64,000 nt of DNA from a bacterium. Its GTDB lineage: Bacteria; Bacillota; Clostridia; Lachnospirales; Lachnospiraceae. Below the pieces are notes generated by a model. That model had not been told where the DNA came from. It did not search any database and saw nothing but the letters and a program-made list of their open reading frames with translations. The stretch covers positions 56,584 to 120,583 of the forward strand of contig JAMPGX010000009.1 in the NCBI GenBank assembly GCA_023663725.1, in the 5' to 3' direction. The position numbers were made by a program, and so were the translations under genes. Positions 17,825 to 27,110 of the stretch are shown here, one piece after another; the first letter of the stretch is position 1, and each line of letters begins with the position of its first letter.

Positions 17825-18830
17825 AGAAGATGTCGCAGGCGATATGCGGGCAGAGAAAAATATGTGTGAGGAGACAAAAATGCGGGTAGTGTATGGAGAC
17901 TGCACCCTGGGGCTGCACGGCCAGGGCTATGACTATATCTTTAACTATGGTATCAAGGGGCTGGAATCTCTGGTAAAAAATGGCAGGGAGTGGATGTACA
18001 GGGGGCCGCTGCCCACCTTCTGGCGGGCGCTGACCGACAATGATCGGGGCAACGGCTTCCATCTGCGCAGCGGGATGTGGCTGGCGGCGGACCAGTTTAT
18101 CTGCTACAAGGGGGTAAAGGTCCTGGTGGACGGCGAGGATAAACACCAGCCAGATCCCAAGGGTAACAATCGCTATACCGGAACGGAAACGGCTGGGACT
18201 GCGGAGATCATCTATACTTACGCCACGATCACCGTTCCTGCGACAACTGTGGAGGTGAGCTACCGGGTGGACGCAGAGGGACAGATACTGGTCAGCGTAC
18301 ACTATCACGGGCTGGAGGGCCTGCCGGAGCTGCCGGTGTTCGGTGTGCGCTTTGTGCTGCCCACGTTGGCGCGGGGCTACACCTATGAGGGCCTGTCGGG
18401 GGAGACCTACCCTGACCGCATGGCCGGAGGCGTACAGGGCATCTATGAGGTGGAGGGTCTGCCGATGACGCCCTATCTGGTGCCTCAGGACTGCGGTGTG
18501 CATATGGAGACAAAATGGGTGCGGGTCCGTGCGGGTGCAAGCACAAGCAATGTGACCAGAGGACCTCTGGCCCTGCAAAGCAAGGAGGACTGTCTGGAGA
18601 TCCGCATGGATGAAGCTCCCTTTGCATTCTCCTGCCTGCCCTACACGGCGCTGGAGCTGGAGAACGCCACCCACCAGGAGGAGCTGCCTCCAGCCAGACG
18701 CACCGTACTCTGTGTGCTGGGCGCAGTGCGGGGCCTGGGCGGACGGGACAGCTGGGGCGCTCAGCCGGAAAGCCCCTACCACATAGACGCCGCGCAGGAT
18801 ATCCGGTACAGCTTTCGGATTGGTGTCTAA
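17808..18830 (+). CDS. lacM: Beta-galactosidase small subunit (Bgal small chain, LacM type)
   Basis: A 340-residue protein matching the C-terminal beta-galactosidase domain: GPLPTFWRALTDNDRGNG is the hallmark near residues 65-82, and LPELPVFGVRF follows. The small chain completes the active site and binds the LacL chain. It starts 17 bp inside lacL with a GGAAGTGAGG ribosome site, so the subunits are probably made in equal amounts by coupling. The first 25 residues are charged and not conserved-looking. The stop overlaps the convergent ATPase gene by 4 bp. Confidence 0.9.
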   Translation: MGNINKEDVAGDMRAEKNMCEETKMRVVYGDCTLGLHGQGYDYIFNYGIKGLESLVKNGREWMYRGPLPTFWRALTDNDRGNGFHLRSGMWLAADQFICYKGVKVLVDGEDKHQPDPKGNNRYTGTETAGTAEIIYTYATITVPATTVEVSYRVDAEGQILVSVHYHGLEGLPELPVFGVRFVLPTLARGYTYEGLSGETYPDRMAGGVQGIYEVEGLPMTPYLVPQDCGVHMETKWVRVRAGASTSNVTRGPLALQSKEDCLEIRMDEAPFAFSCLPYTALELENATHQEELPPARRTVLCVLGAVRGLGGRDSWGAQPESPYHIDAAQDIRYSFRIGV

Positions 18831-20041
18831 TTCCATTCCTCCATCAGAAGGAAATCACGGATATTTCGATGCTTGATACCGTTGCGGCTCATATCGAACT
18901 CGTCCAGCGAGACAACATATTTCGGAAAGTTATCGCGTATGCGTTCATATGTTCCAAACTCACGGGCGACGGTTTCATCCGATGCAAGCAGATAGGCGAC
19001 CTGAACATACAGCTTTTCTCCGCCCTTTTCGCAGACAAAGTCGATCTCTCTGTCGCCTATTCTGCCAACGGTAACCTCGTAGCCTCTGCGAAGCAGCTCC
19101 AGATAGACGATGTTTTCAAGTATGAGATTGATATCCCTTGCATTGCCGCCAAAGACGGCCTCGCGGATGCCGTGATCCGCAATATAGTATTTTTCGTTGG
19201 ACGCAAGAATCTGTTTGCCTTGCAAGTCCTGGCGCTTCACCTGATAAAACAGATAAGCGTCACAGCAGTATTTGGTGTAGTTCAGGATCGTCTCCGGAGC
19301 GACAGTGCGCAATTCGCTTTTTAAAAGCTTCGCCAGAGAGGTTGCAGAAAAGATGGTTCCCACATTTGCGATAACATAGGTGATGATGCGTTCCAATAAG
19401 TCGACATCACGGATTTTGTTTCGCTTTACAATGTCCTTGAGTTGAACAGAGTTAAAGAGATCATGGAGATACTGTCTGGACGGCTCATCCTCATATCGGA
19501 TGTTGGCAAGGTAGGGCATACCGCCAGCCAGAAGATATTTCTGAAAACATTTTTGGACAGACTCATCCGGTGCGATAGGGCGGTACAGTTCCATGAATTC
19601 TGCAAAAGAGAACGGGTAGATCACGAATTCCACATAGCGTCCTCCCAGATAAGTTGCCAGTTCACCGGAAAGTAGCCTGGCATTGGAGCCGGTGATGTAG
19701 ATATCGCAATCCAGCGCGATACGAAGGGAGTTGACGCACTTTTCCCACTCCATAACCTCCTGGATTTCATCGAAGAACAGAAAGACCTTGCCGCCGATTG
19801 CGGAGGCTCTTTGTATAATCTCTTCATGGAGAGCCTTTGCTGTCTGTAAATGGGCATATCTCATATCCTCAAAGTTGATCGAGATGAATTGGGATGGACT
19901 GATGCCGGACGCTGTCAGCTCTTGCTTGATCAATTCCAACATGACCGATTTCCCAGAGCGTCGTAAACCGGTCATTACTTTTATCAGATCTGAGCCGATA
20001 AACGGACGGATGCGTCTCATATAAATTTCACGCTTAATCAT
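18827..20041 (-). CDS. AAA ATPase of the ATP-binding/DUF4143 family
   Basis: A 404-residue P-loop protein. Walker A is GLRRSGKS near residue 24, Walker B is VFLFFDEIQ, and ITGSNARLLSGE is the sensor-like motif of this archaeal-type ATPase family. The C-terminal half (REIDFVCEKGGEKLYVQVAY) is a DUF4143-like, nuclease-fold part. Such proteins are common in gut Firmicutes and Bacteroidota; the role is unknown, perhaps defence or DNA transactions. ATG 20041 is chosen because conserved MxxRIRPF follows; an ATG at 20086 is possible. It is convergent with lacM. Confidence 0.85.
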   Translation of the reverse strand: MIKREIYMRRIRPFIGSDLIKVMTGLRRSGKSVMLELIKQELTASGISPSQFISINFEDMRYAHLQTAKALHEEIIQRASAIGGKVFLFFDEIQEVMEWEKCVNSLRIALDCDIYITGSNARLLSGELATYLGGRYVEFVIYPFSFAEFMELYRPIAPDESVQKCFQKYLLAGGMPYLANIRYEDEPSRQYLHDLFNSVQLKDIVKRNKIRDVDLLERIITYVIANVGTIFSATSLAKLLKSELRTVAPETILNYTKYCCDAYLFYQVKRQDLQGKQILASNEKYYIADHGIREAVFGGNARDINLILENIVYLELLRRGYEVTVGRIGDREIDFVCEKGGEKLYVQVAYLLASDETVAREFGTYERIRDNFPKYVVSLDEFDMSRNGIKHRNIRDFLLMEEWN

Positions 20042-20254
20042 GGATTTAATGGTTTCCTTTCTTTGGTTGACTACAGTATAACGCATATACAGTTGACACA
20101 CAATACTTGAGCGGGAAAAATATAAGATATAACTGATAAAATCCATAATTCGACAAAATGTGTAGACATACTTGACGTGAGCAGCATTACTTATAGTCTC
20201 ACCACAACCGTTTGCCTATGTAGCAGGTAACTACATATTATGCAAGAAAAGTAT

Positions 20255-20283
20255 TTGCCATATTTCCAATTAAATGGTATACT
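20255..20283 (+). promoter_or_regulatory. Promoter of the amino-acid ABC transporter operon
   Basis: TTGCCA and TATACT with a 17-base spacer. The start site would be near 20290, within the adjacent dyad region, about 60 bases before the permease gene. Confidence 0.68.
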
Positions 20284-20284
20284 T

Positions 20285-20314
20285 CATAGAGTCAAACCCT
20301 ATGACTTTTATAGG
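20285..20314. promoter_or_regulatory. Overlapping dyads at the transporter start site
   Basis: CATAG-N9-CTATG (20285-20303) and CCTAT-N7-ATAGG (20298-20314) share their middle arm. They lie at and just after the predicted transcription start, a typical repressor position. The binding protein is not identified; regulation by cystine or amino-acid supply is inference from the operon. Confidence 0.45.
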
Positions 20315-20349
20315 AAAGGTTTTATGCAACAGGGGAGTAACAGGCGACA

Positions 20350-21072
20350 ATGAGTGAAAGGCTGCTGGGAATTATCATAGATTCCTTTACCAAAATCTTA
20401 ATACCGGGCATCAAGGTGACGATACCACTGACAGTACTGTCATTTTCCTTTGCGATGGTGATCGCTGTAGTGGTGGCTATGATCCAATTTGCCAATGTAA
20501 AAGTGTTAAAGCAGATTAGTCGTTTCTATATCTGGGTAGTCAGGGGAACGCCGCTGCTGGTGCAGCTATATGTGATCTTCTACGGCCTGCCCAATCTGGG
20601 GATCATTATAGATCCCTTTCCCTGTGCGGTGTTGGTGTTCTCTATCAATGAGGGGGCCTACTGCGCGGAGACGATGCGGGCGGCGCTGGAATCCGTGCCC
20701 AAGGGACAGATCGAGGCTGGATACTGTGTGGGGATGAGCTATCTGCAGATCATGCGGCGCATTGTGCTGCCCCAGGCGTTCCGCATCGCCTTTCCGCCTC
20801 TGTCCAACTCTCTGATCAGCATGGTTAAGGACACCTCCCTGGCGGCCAATATCACAGTCGTGGAGATGTTTATGGCCACCCAGCGCATCGTGGCCAGGAC
20901 CTATGAACCGTTGGCGCTGTATATCGAGGTGGGACTGATCTATCTGCTGTTCTGCACGGTGCTGACCGGACTGCAGCATTTGGGTGAGCGCAAGCTGAGC
21001 GTGACAACGGAGAGGAGGAAGGACCCGTGGTACAGGCATGTAATATCACAAAGTCGTTTCAGACGCAGGTAG
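20350..21072 (+). CDS. Amino-acid ABC transporter permease (HAAT family)
   Basis: A 240-residue membrane protein with about five helices. It has the amino-acid permease signature VVRGTPLLVQLY near residues 62-73 and the EAA loop EAGYCVGMSYLQIMRRIVLP at about 120-139, which docks the ATPase. It is the first gene of a permease-ATPase-binding protein operon and overlaps the ATPase gene by 46 bp. Similarity is to cystine and polar amino-acid importers (TcyL/TcyB-like). The substrate cannot be fixed from sequence. Confidence 0.9.
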   Translation: MSERLLGIIIDSFTKILIPGIKVTIPLTVLSFSFAMVIAVVVAMIQFANVKVLKQISRFYIWVVRGTPLLVQLYVIFYGLPNLGIIIDPFPCAVLVFSINEGAYCAETMRAALESVPKGQIEAGYCVGMSYLQIMRRIVLPQAFRIAFPPLSNSLISMVKDTSLAANITVVEMFMATQRIVARTYEPLALYIEVGLIYLLFCTVLTGLQHLGERKLSVTTERRKDPWYRHVISQSRFRRR

Positions 21073-21767
21073 TCCTGAGGGGGGTGGATCTCTCTGTGGA
21101 AAAAGGGGATGTGGTGGCTATCCTGGGGCCCAGCGGTTCGGGCAAGACCACGCTGCTGCGCTGTCTGAACTTCCTGGAGACGGCGGACGGCGGTACGCTT
21201 ACGTTTGACGGGGAGACCTTTCAGATGGGCCATGTGTCCAAAAAGGATATCGCCCGACTGCGCAAAAAGACGGCCTTTGTATTTCAGAGCTACAATCTCT
21301 TCAGCAATAAGACGGCCCTGCAGAATGTGACGGAGGGCTTGATTATAGGGCGCAGGATGGATAAGGCGCAGGCCATGGAGATCGGCAGGCGCGCGCTGGA
21401 TAAGGTGGGTCTGTCTGACCGCTATGACTATTACCCCCACCAGCTGTCAGGGGGACAACAGCAGCGGGTGGGAATCGCCCGTGCTCTGGCCACAGATCCG
21501 GAGATCATCTATTTTGACGAACCCACTTCCGCGCTGGACCCGGAGCTGATCGGAGAGGTGCTGACTGTGATGCGTCAGCTCGCCGAGGAGGGTATGACGA
21601 TGCTGGTAGTCACTCATGAGATGAGCTTTGCCCGCAATGTTTCCAACAAGGTGGTCTTCATGGAGGACGGTCAGATACTGGCGCAGTGCGGCTCCAGGGA
21701 ATTTTTTGAAAATCCCAGAGAGGAGCGGATTAAAGCTTTTCTTAAGACCTTGGGCGGAGAAGAGTGA
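21027..21767 (+). CDS. Amino-acid ABC transporter ATP-binding protein
   Basis: A 246-residue ATPase with Walker A GPSGSGKTT, Q-loop VFQSYNLF, signature LSGGQQQR and Walker B IIYFDEPTSALD, all intact. The start is GTG at 21027, with AGAGGAGGAAGGA just upstream, inside the permease gene. It powers the importer formed with the permease before it and the lipoprotein after it. Confidence 0.92.
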   Translation: MVQACNITKSFQTQVVLRGVDLSVEKGDVVAILGPSGSGKTTLLRCLNFLETADGGTLTFDGETFQMGHVSKKDIARLRKKTAFVFQSYNLFSNKTALQNVTEGLIIGRRMDKAQAMEIGRRALDKVGLSDRYDYYPHQLSGGQQQRVGIARALATDPEIIYFDEPTSALDPELIGEVLTVMRQLAEEGMTMLVVTHEMSFARNVSNKVVFMEDGQILAQCGSREFFENPREERIKAFLKTLGGEE

Positions 21768-21818
21768 AGCTTTACCCTTTAGAGTTATTGTGCTGCTATT
21801 AATTAGGAGGAAAAGATT

Positions 21819-22622
21819 ATGAGAAAGAAGCTGAGATGTTTTGTAACAGCCGCAATCATGGCGCTGGCGCTTGCAGCCTGCGGAAACGGCGGCCAGGAGG
21901 CACAGGGCCAGGACCTGTTGCAGCAGATTCAGGAAAAAGGCACGCTGACTGTGGCCATGGAGGGCACCTGGGCGCCCTGGACCTATCACGACGAGAATGA
22001 CAAGCTGGTGGGCTTTGACGTGGAGGTAGCGCAGAAGATCGCCGAGAAGCTGGGCGTGGAGGTGACCTTTGTGGAGGGCGAGTGGGACGGTCTGTTCGCC
22101 GGACTGGACAGCGGCAGATATGACATGGTTGTCAACGGCGTGGAGATCACTGACGAGCGGGCGGAGAAATATGATTTCAGCGAGCCCTACGGCTATATTC
22201 GCACCGCGCTGATCGTGGCCGAGGACAACGAGGAGATCAAGACCTTCGAGGATTTAAACGGTAAGACCACCACCAACAGCATGGCCAGCACCTATATGAC
22301 GCTGGCGGAGAGCTACGGCGCGACAGTGACGCCGGTGGATTCTCTGGATCAGACACTGGACCTGGTGGTGGCGGGCAGAGTGGACGCCACCCTCAATGCG
22401 GAGGTATCCTTCTACGACTATATGAATGTACATCCCGACGCGCCGGTAAAGATCGTGGCGCTCACTGATGACGCTTCCCATGTGTCCATCCCCATCCGCA
22501 AAGAGGAGGCGACGGCATCCTTCAGGGAAGCGGTGAACCAGGCTATACGAGAATTGAAGGAATCCGGAGAGCTGGCGGAGATATCCATCAAGTATTTTGG
22601 CAGCGATATCACCCGGGAATAA
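21819..22622 (+). CDS. Amino-acid ABC transporter substrate-binding lipoprotein
   Basis: A 267-residue family-3 solute-binding protein. Signal peptide with lipobox LAAC (Cys near 21), then GTLTVAMEGTWAPWTYHD and LVGFDVEVAQKIAEKLG, the classic start of polar amino-acid binding proteins. It is most like the cystine-binding TcyA/TcyJ/FliY group, as judged by WAPWTYHD and YDMVVNGVEIT. The strong AGGAGG site precedes ATG 21819. It delivers ligand to the permease encoded two genes upstream. Confidence 0.9.
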   Translation: MRKKLRCFVTAAIMALALAACGNGGQEAQGQDLLQQIQEKGTLTVAMEGTWAPWTYHDENDKLVGFDVEVAQKIAEKLGVEVTFVEGEWDGLFAGLDSGRYDMVVNGVEITDERAEKYDFSEPYGYIRTALIVAEDNEEIKTFEDLNGKTTTNSMASTYMTLAESYGATVTPVDSLDQTLDLVVAGRVDATLNAEVSFYDYMNVHPDAPVKIVALTDDASHVSIPIRKEEATASFREAVNQAIRELKESGELAEISIKYFGSDITRE

Positions 22623-22661
22623 TCTGCGCGACATGCGGCATTGCAGACAGAGAGGAAGCAT

Positions 22662-24440
22662 ATGCGAGAGAAAAGGCATGATATTGTGATAAATCTGGCG
22701 GTAATTGTCCTGATTGGTCTGACTTTTCTGGCTTTTGTCAAGGCAATATGGATAAGTCTGGACATAGATGAGTCATATGCCGTGGCCTGTGCATACCGTA
22801 TGGTGCGGGGAGATAAGCTTGTCAGAGATATGTGGGAGCCACATCAGCTCAGTGCGTTTTTAGCCGCTCTGCTTGCGGCTCCCTATATCTGGATACGGGG
22901 GAATACCGATTATCTGGTGATCTACCTGAGATTGGTGGGCATCCTGATTCATACGGGTATGGGTGTACTGCTATACAGACAGATGAAGAGAAATGTGGAT
23001 CCCCGTTTTGCCGTCTGCATCTTGCTGCTGCATCTGAATTATCTGCCCAAATGGGTGCAGATGCCGGAATTTGAGCTGATGCACTATTGGTGTCTGCTGG
23101 GAATCTTTCTTGTGTTACACATGTATTTTACGGGAGAAAAACACAAGCTGTTCCTCCCGTTTATAGGAGGCTGCCTCTTGACAGGCAGTATCATGTGTTA
23201 CCCCACGATGATCCTGCTGTGGCCCTTCTATCTGCTGGCGTTGCGCCTGCTGGAGAGGCAGTACTGTCAGAGGACAGGCATAGCGGCGTGGAGGAGCGGC
23301 TTCCTGTTTACTTTGGGGGCTTTTGTGTCGGGGGCGGCTTTTCTGGCCTATCTGTTTAGTTATCTGTCCCTTGATGAGATAATGAGGTATGTCTCTTATA
23401 TTTTTCTGGATACTTCTCACAATGTTTATTCCATGGGCGAGAAATGGGCGATTTATATGGGGCAGATGTGGGAACAGGCATTATGGTGCGGCGGTTGTCT
23501 ATTGTTGGCAACAGGGATTGTTTTGGCGGTATCGAGAAAGATTTTTAAGGACAGATTGTTAACCGCAGTGGCTATTGCGGTGACAGCGGGCGTGCTGATG
23601 CAGGTCAGAGCCATATATGGCTTTCTGCTTGGCGACGAGAATCAGTTCTTTTTTCAGATACGCTATATGGCGGTGCTGCTGCCAGCCGTGATCCTGTGCG
23701 TCTGCCATTACAGGAGGATGGCTCTTTGGCTGCATCTGTGTATCATTCCCAGCCTTGTGTCACTGACAGCAGTGCTCCTGGTGACTAATATGGATACGAA
23801 TACAGCCTACACAAAAGTTTTTTTGGGTGTGCTGGCAAGTCTTCTGGTCCTATATCAATATGCGAGGGAGAGCGTCGAGGATGATTTCTGGAAAGGCTTT
23901 ATGAGAGCGCTCTGTTACGCCGTGGGAGGATTGATACTGGCGGGGCTGTTAATATGTCGATTAATACTGATCAGAGTGTCCGGCTGTCTGCCAGTCACGA
24001 TTCTGGCGCCTTTGGTGAGGATGGAAAATGGACCGGAAAAAGGGGTTTATGTTTTGGCGGATACAGCGCAAATCTGGAATGACAACTATCGCGAGCTGGA
24101 AGAGCTTGTGAGTGGGGAAGACAGAGTGCTGTATATAGGAGCGGAGAGTTTGGTGTATGTGAAAATGGAAGCAGTGCCTGCCACCCCCTCCACGCATAGC
24201 ACTGTCGTGTACAACGAGATGTTTTTGCGCTATTATGAAGAACATCCCGAACGTATCCCCAATGTCGTTGTGTATGACAAGAGCTTTGCGGAAAATCCGG
24301 TGTATGCGCTGTATTACGGCTATTCTCTCCAATATCCCGAGTTCTTGGACTGGCTTGAGGAGAACTACTGTGACGGGCAAAAAACCGAAACAGCGCATAT
24401 GATTGTCGTGAGAAAGGAAGAGACCGGATTTCCCGACTGA
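22662..24440 (+). CDS. Multi-spanning membrane protein, GT-C glycosyltransferase-like
   Basis: A 592-residue protein with about ten to twelve hydrophobic segments. Near the N-terminus ISLDIDESYAVACAYRM resembles the first extracytoplasmic loop of GT-C enzymes (DxDE type) that use lipid-linked sugars. The C-terminal 150 residues are soluble. ATG 22662 has AGAGGAAG upstream; a TTG at 22641 is rejected. It follows the ABC operon on the same strand and converges with the 24443 gene. A role in modifying cell-surface polymers is inference from the fold. Confidence 0.65.
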   Translation: MREKRHDIVINLAVIVLIGLTFLAFVKAIWISLDIDESYAVACAYRMVRGDKLVRDMWEPHQLSAFLAALLAAPYIWIRGNTDYLVIYLRLVGILIHTGMGVLLYRQMKRNVDPRFAVCILLLHLNYLPKWVQMPEFELMHYWCLLGIFLVLHMYFTGEKHKLFLPFIGGCLLTGSIMCYPTMILLWPFYLLALRLLERQYCQRTGIAAWRSGFLFTLGAFVSGAAFLAYLFSYLSLDEIMRYVSYIFLDTSHNVYSMGEKWAIYMGQMWEQALWCGGCLLLATGIVLAVSRKIFKDRLLTAVAIAVTAGVLMQVRAIYGFLLGDENQFFFQIRYMAVLLPAVILCVCHYRRMALWLHLCIIPSLVSLTAVLLVTNMDTNTAYTKVFLGVLASLLVLYQYARESVEDDFWKGFMRALCYAVGGLILAGLLICRLILIRVSGCLPVTILAPLVRMENGPEKGVYVLADTAQIWNDNYRELEELVSGEDRVLYIGAESLVYVKMEAVPATPSTHSTVVYNEMFLRYYEEHPERIPNVVVYDKSFAENPVYALYYGYSLQYPEFLDWLEENYCDGQKTETAHMIVVRKEETGFPD

Positions 24441-24442
24441 TA

Positions 24443-25405
24443 TTATAATAAAAATCGGATTCGTTGCGCAAGCTCAGGCAGATCATGAGACAGGGCATAC
24501 TCCTCTGTCAGCTTTAACGCGTTCTGCCTCTCGGGAGACACGCCCTTGCTGGCAGCGCAGCTCACAAAAGCATCCAACAGTGCCGCGCTGTTCTCCACCT
24601 GCGAGATACCCTCCACAGGGCCTTCATCCAACAAAGCGATCAACATTTTACAGGCGCAGGAGAAATCATTCTCTCCCATACCGTCCTCCAGCCGCCTATG
24701 CAGCCCGGCCTTGCGGCAGCATTCCAGGGCGGAGTAGGCGGGCAGCACCTTGTTGTTCCAGCCCTCTCTGAAGAGCCAGTCTTCAATCTCCTGCGTCTCC
24801 GGCTCCAGAGCGAGCACGGCGTGTATCCTGCCCCAGCCATGTACGTTTTTGGCAATGCGCAGAATCTCCTGAGAGGATTTGGTCCAATTCGCCGCGATCT
24901 GCAACACATACAACGTGAATTCGTCTGACAGCGCCAGTATCCGCAGAGCGTTTTTCAGAGGCTCGTTCTGATCTGTGTCAAAGTTCATCAGCAGTGTCAG
25001 ACCGAATTTGACTTCCTCCCTGTGCATTCCCTTCAGCGCGCACTCCGCCGCCAGGCGGTAGATGTCTGAGGGAGGCAGCTGGGGTCTGTGTTCATCTACA
25101 TAGCGCAGAAGCTTGTTCCAGGCGGAGATGATATGGCCATCCTCCGCCACCCACCGACGAACCAGCTCGTGCGCCTGATTCATATCCGTGGCGGCAGTGT
25201 TTACAGCCTGCTCCAGCAGAGCGATATCCTGATCAGGAATGCCCATGTGATAGAGCGCAATGCCATCCAGGGCGCCATCGGCAAAGCGGGTCTCGTCCGG
25301 TCGGGAATTCTCTTCTCTGGGAAGGTGATATTCCATCTGCTGCGTCTCCAGCTCATTGCGCACGCGGCAGAGCTTTTCATAGATGCTGTCGGTTGTATTG
25401 TCCAT
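24443..25405 (-). CDS. Uncharacterised helical-repeat protein
   Basis: A 320-residue soluble protein, almost entirely alpha-helical, with leucine- and alanine-rich segments that look like a HEAT/TPR-type solenoid. No catalytic motif or signal peptide is visible and I do not recognise a family. It starts with ATG 25405 behind AAGGAGACCC. It has its own promoter at 25438-25466 and is downstream of, and co-directional with, the GT-C-like pair. Confidence 0.7.
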   Translation of the reverse strand: MDNTTDSIYEKLCRVRNELETQQMEYHLPREENSRPDETRFADGALDGIALYHMGIPDQDIALLEQAVNTAATDMNQAHELVRRWVAEDGHIISAWNKLLRYVDEHRPQLPPSDIYRLAAECALKGMHREEVKFGLTLLMNFDTDQNEPLKNALRILALSDEFTLYVLQIAANWTKSSQEILRIAKNVHGWGRIHAVLALEPETQEIEDWLFREGWNNKVLPAYSALECCRKAGLHRRLEDGMGENDFSCACKMLIALLDEGPVEGISQVENSAALLDAFVSCAASKGVSPERQNALKLTEEYALSHDLPELAQRIRFLL

Positions 25406-25437
25406 AAGGGTCTCCTTGATTTCATGCGTTTTTGTTT

Positions 25438-25466
25438 AGTATACTATGTTTTTCACGCTGTGCCAA
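25438..25466 (-). promoter_or_regulatory. Promoter of the helical-repeat protein gene
   Basis: On the minus strand TTGGCA and TATACT are 17 bases apart, giving a start about 25 bases before the ATG. Confidence 0.65.
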
Positions 25467-25490
25467 GAAAAAATTGACTGGCTGTACTGC

Positions 25491-27110
25491 CTATTTCCTG
25501 TATATCTCGCATATGACGTTTCCGTAGGAGGAGAGGGAAGCTGTCAGATGATAATTCTGTTTGACCCAATCATAGTCGTTCCTGCCATATAGATAAGCGT
25601 ACATGGGATTGACAATGAGGTATTGAGCGTCCTTCCAGCTCTCGCACAGGACAATATGCATTCGGTCCTTTCCCCGTATGCCAAATAGCTGGGCTTCGAG
25701 TCCCCAATAGGCTGGGTTGCTTATGGTTCCCACCGTGACATATTCCGCGGTGGAGTCCTTCAGTATATGCAGATATGCCTGTCTAAAGGACATATCCCAG
25801 TAGTCCAGCTCATAGTTGCTCTCAACGGAGCGTCCGGCGAGAGGGGTGTAATGGGCATACTGATAGGGATGATTAACCAGAATACCCACTGCCAGCAACA
25901 GCACATAGGCTTCCAGTGCCACTCTGATCCAGATCATTCTCCTGCGCTCTTCTGCACGGCCCAGCAGAAAAAAGATTCCATATGCCGCCAGAATCACAAT
26001 TGCGCCATAGCAGAAATAGAAGTGCCGCCATCCGTTGTATGCGGGGGTTCCCGACAGGATGGCATAGCCCAGTGGCAGCAATCCGGCCACAGCAGTCGCG
26101 CAGATGAACCCGACAGGCCCCCAAAAGCCGGAGGGCTTCCTGATGAACTGGAGAAGCAGGCTTGCAAGTCCAAGCATGGCCAGGATAAGTATTCCTGCGG
26201 GTACCGACAGCAGAATCATGACGGGCAGATACCGGCGGGGTATACCAGTTGTTTCTTTGTTATACAGCTTTCCCGCAAAGAGAATGTAGTCGTTCCAGCG
26301 GAAGTTTTTCGCGCTCTCAATCTGATATCGGATAAACTCCATTGGCCCCGTCCAACAGGCGGGGGTAAGAAGCACATATAGAAGGATGGTCAGTGAGATG
26401 CACGCCAGTACCTTTCCCCAGAGCTTTCTGTTCATTTGGCGGGTAAAAATCATTGCGCACAGGATGAACAACCCCACAATTCCCCAGATATAGATGCCGA
26501 TCACCTTCATATTGGCGGCAAGACTGCCGGCAAGGGAAAAGGCAAAGAGGTATCTCCAGGACAGCTTTTTCCAAAGCATCCAGCCAAAGTAAAAGATGCA
26601 CAGAGTCAGGGCAAGCAGCGCCATATCCTTGTTGTTATAATGGCTCTCCGCGAACATCCGTGGGGTAAAAAAGAACAGGGATGTGCCGAGAGCCGCAACG
26701 CGAAAGCTGCCAAGCATCTCCCGAAGCAATCCAAACAATGCCAGAACGCCGCAGAATACCAGCAGGTAGATATAGATATGCCATACGATATTCCCGATAT
26801 AGGGGGATGTCCGGTTGACGTAAAATATCCAAAATATCGGATAATAGGCAGCCATGCCGTGATCCCGCTCTATGCTGTCGGCGATATTCACGATATTGCT
26901 TTCGTCCAGCAAACGATACAGGGAACTCTCTGTACCGCCCAGACAGTGAAGGTACATTTTCACATTGGAATACAGAATCTCCTGCTCTGATTTCTGATCC
27001 AGTGGAGCGCCATAGGAAAAGACGGTCAGCAGCCCCAGCAAAAATATGCCGATAATAAATATTTGACTTCTATGCTTGCGAACGGCTTCAGACCATAAAC
27101 CTCCATTCAT
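25491..27110 (-). CDS. GT-C/GT39-like membrane glycosyltransferase
   Basis: A 539-residue protein with about ten membrane helices and a soluble C-terminal tail. The part after the first helix (YGAPLDQKSEQEIL) and the segment RMFAESHYNNKDMALLALT resemble GT39-type mannosyltransferases, which have acidic residues in the first loop and a later loop facing the outside. It overlaps the upstream membrane-protein gene by 4 bp (ATGA), so both are translated together. Likely acts on a lipid-linked sugar at the membrane; the acceptor is unknown. Confidence 0.68.
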   Translation of the reverse strand: MNGGLWSEAVRKHRSQIFIIGIFLLGLLTVFSYGAPLDQKSEQEILYSNVKMYLHCLGGTESSLYRLLDESNIVNIADSIERDHGMAAYYPIFWIFYVNRTSPYIGNIVWHIYIYLLVFCGVLALFGLLREMLGSFRVAALGTSLFFFTPRMFAESHYNNKDMALLALTLCIFYFGWMLWKKLSWRYLFAFSLAGSLAANMKVIGIYIWGIVGLFILCAMIFTRQMNRKLWGKVLACISLTILLYVLLTPACWTGPMEFIRYQIESAKNFRWNDYILFAGKLYNKETTGIPRRYLPVMILLSVPAGILILAMLGLASLLLQFIRKPSGFWGPVGFICATAVAGLLPLGYAILSGTPAYNGWRHFYFCYGAIVILAAYGIFFLLGRAEERRRMIWIRVALEAYVLLLAVGILVNHPYQYAHYTPLAGRSVESNYELDYWDMSFRQAYLHILKDSTAEYVTVGTISNPAYWGLEAQLFGIRGKDRMHIVLCESWKDAQYLIVNPMYAYLYGRNDYDWVKQNYHLTASLSSYGNVICEIYRK

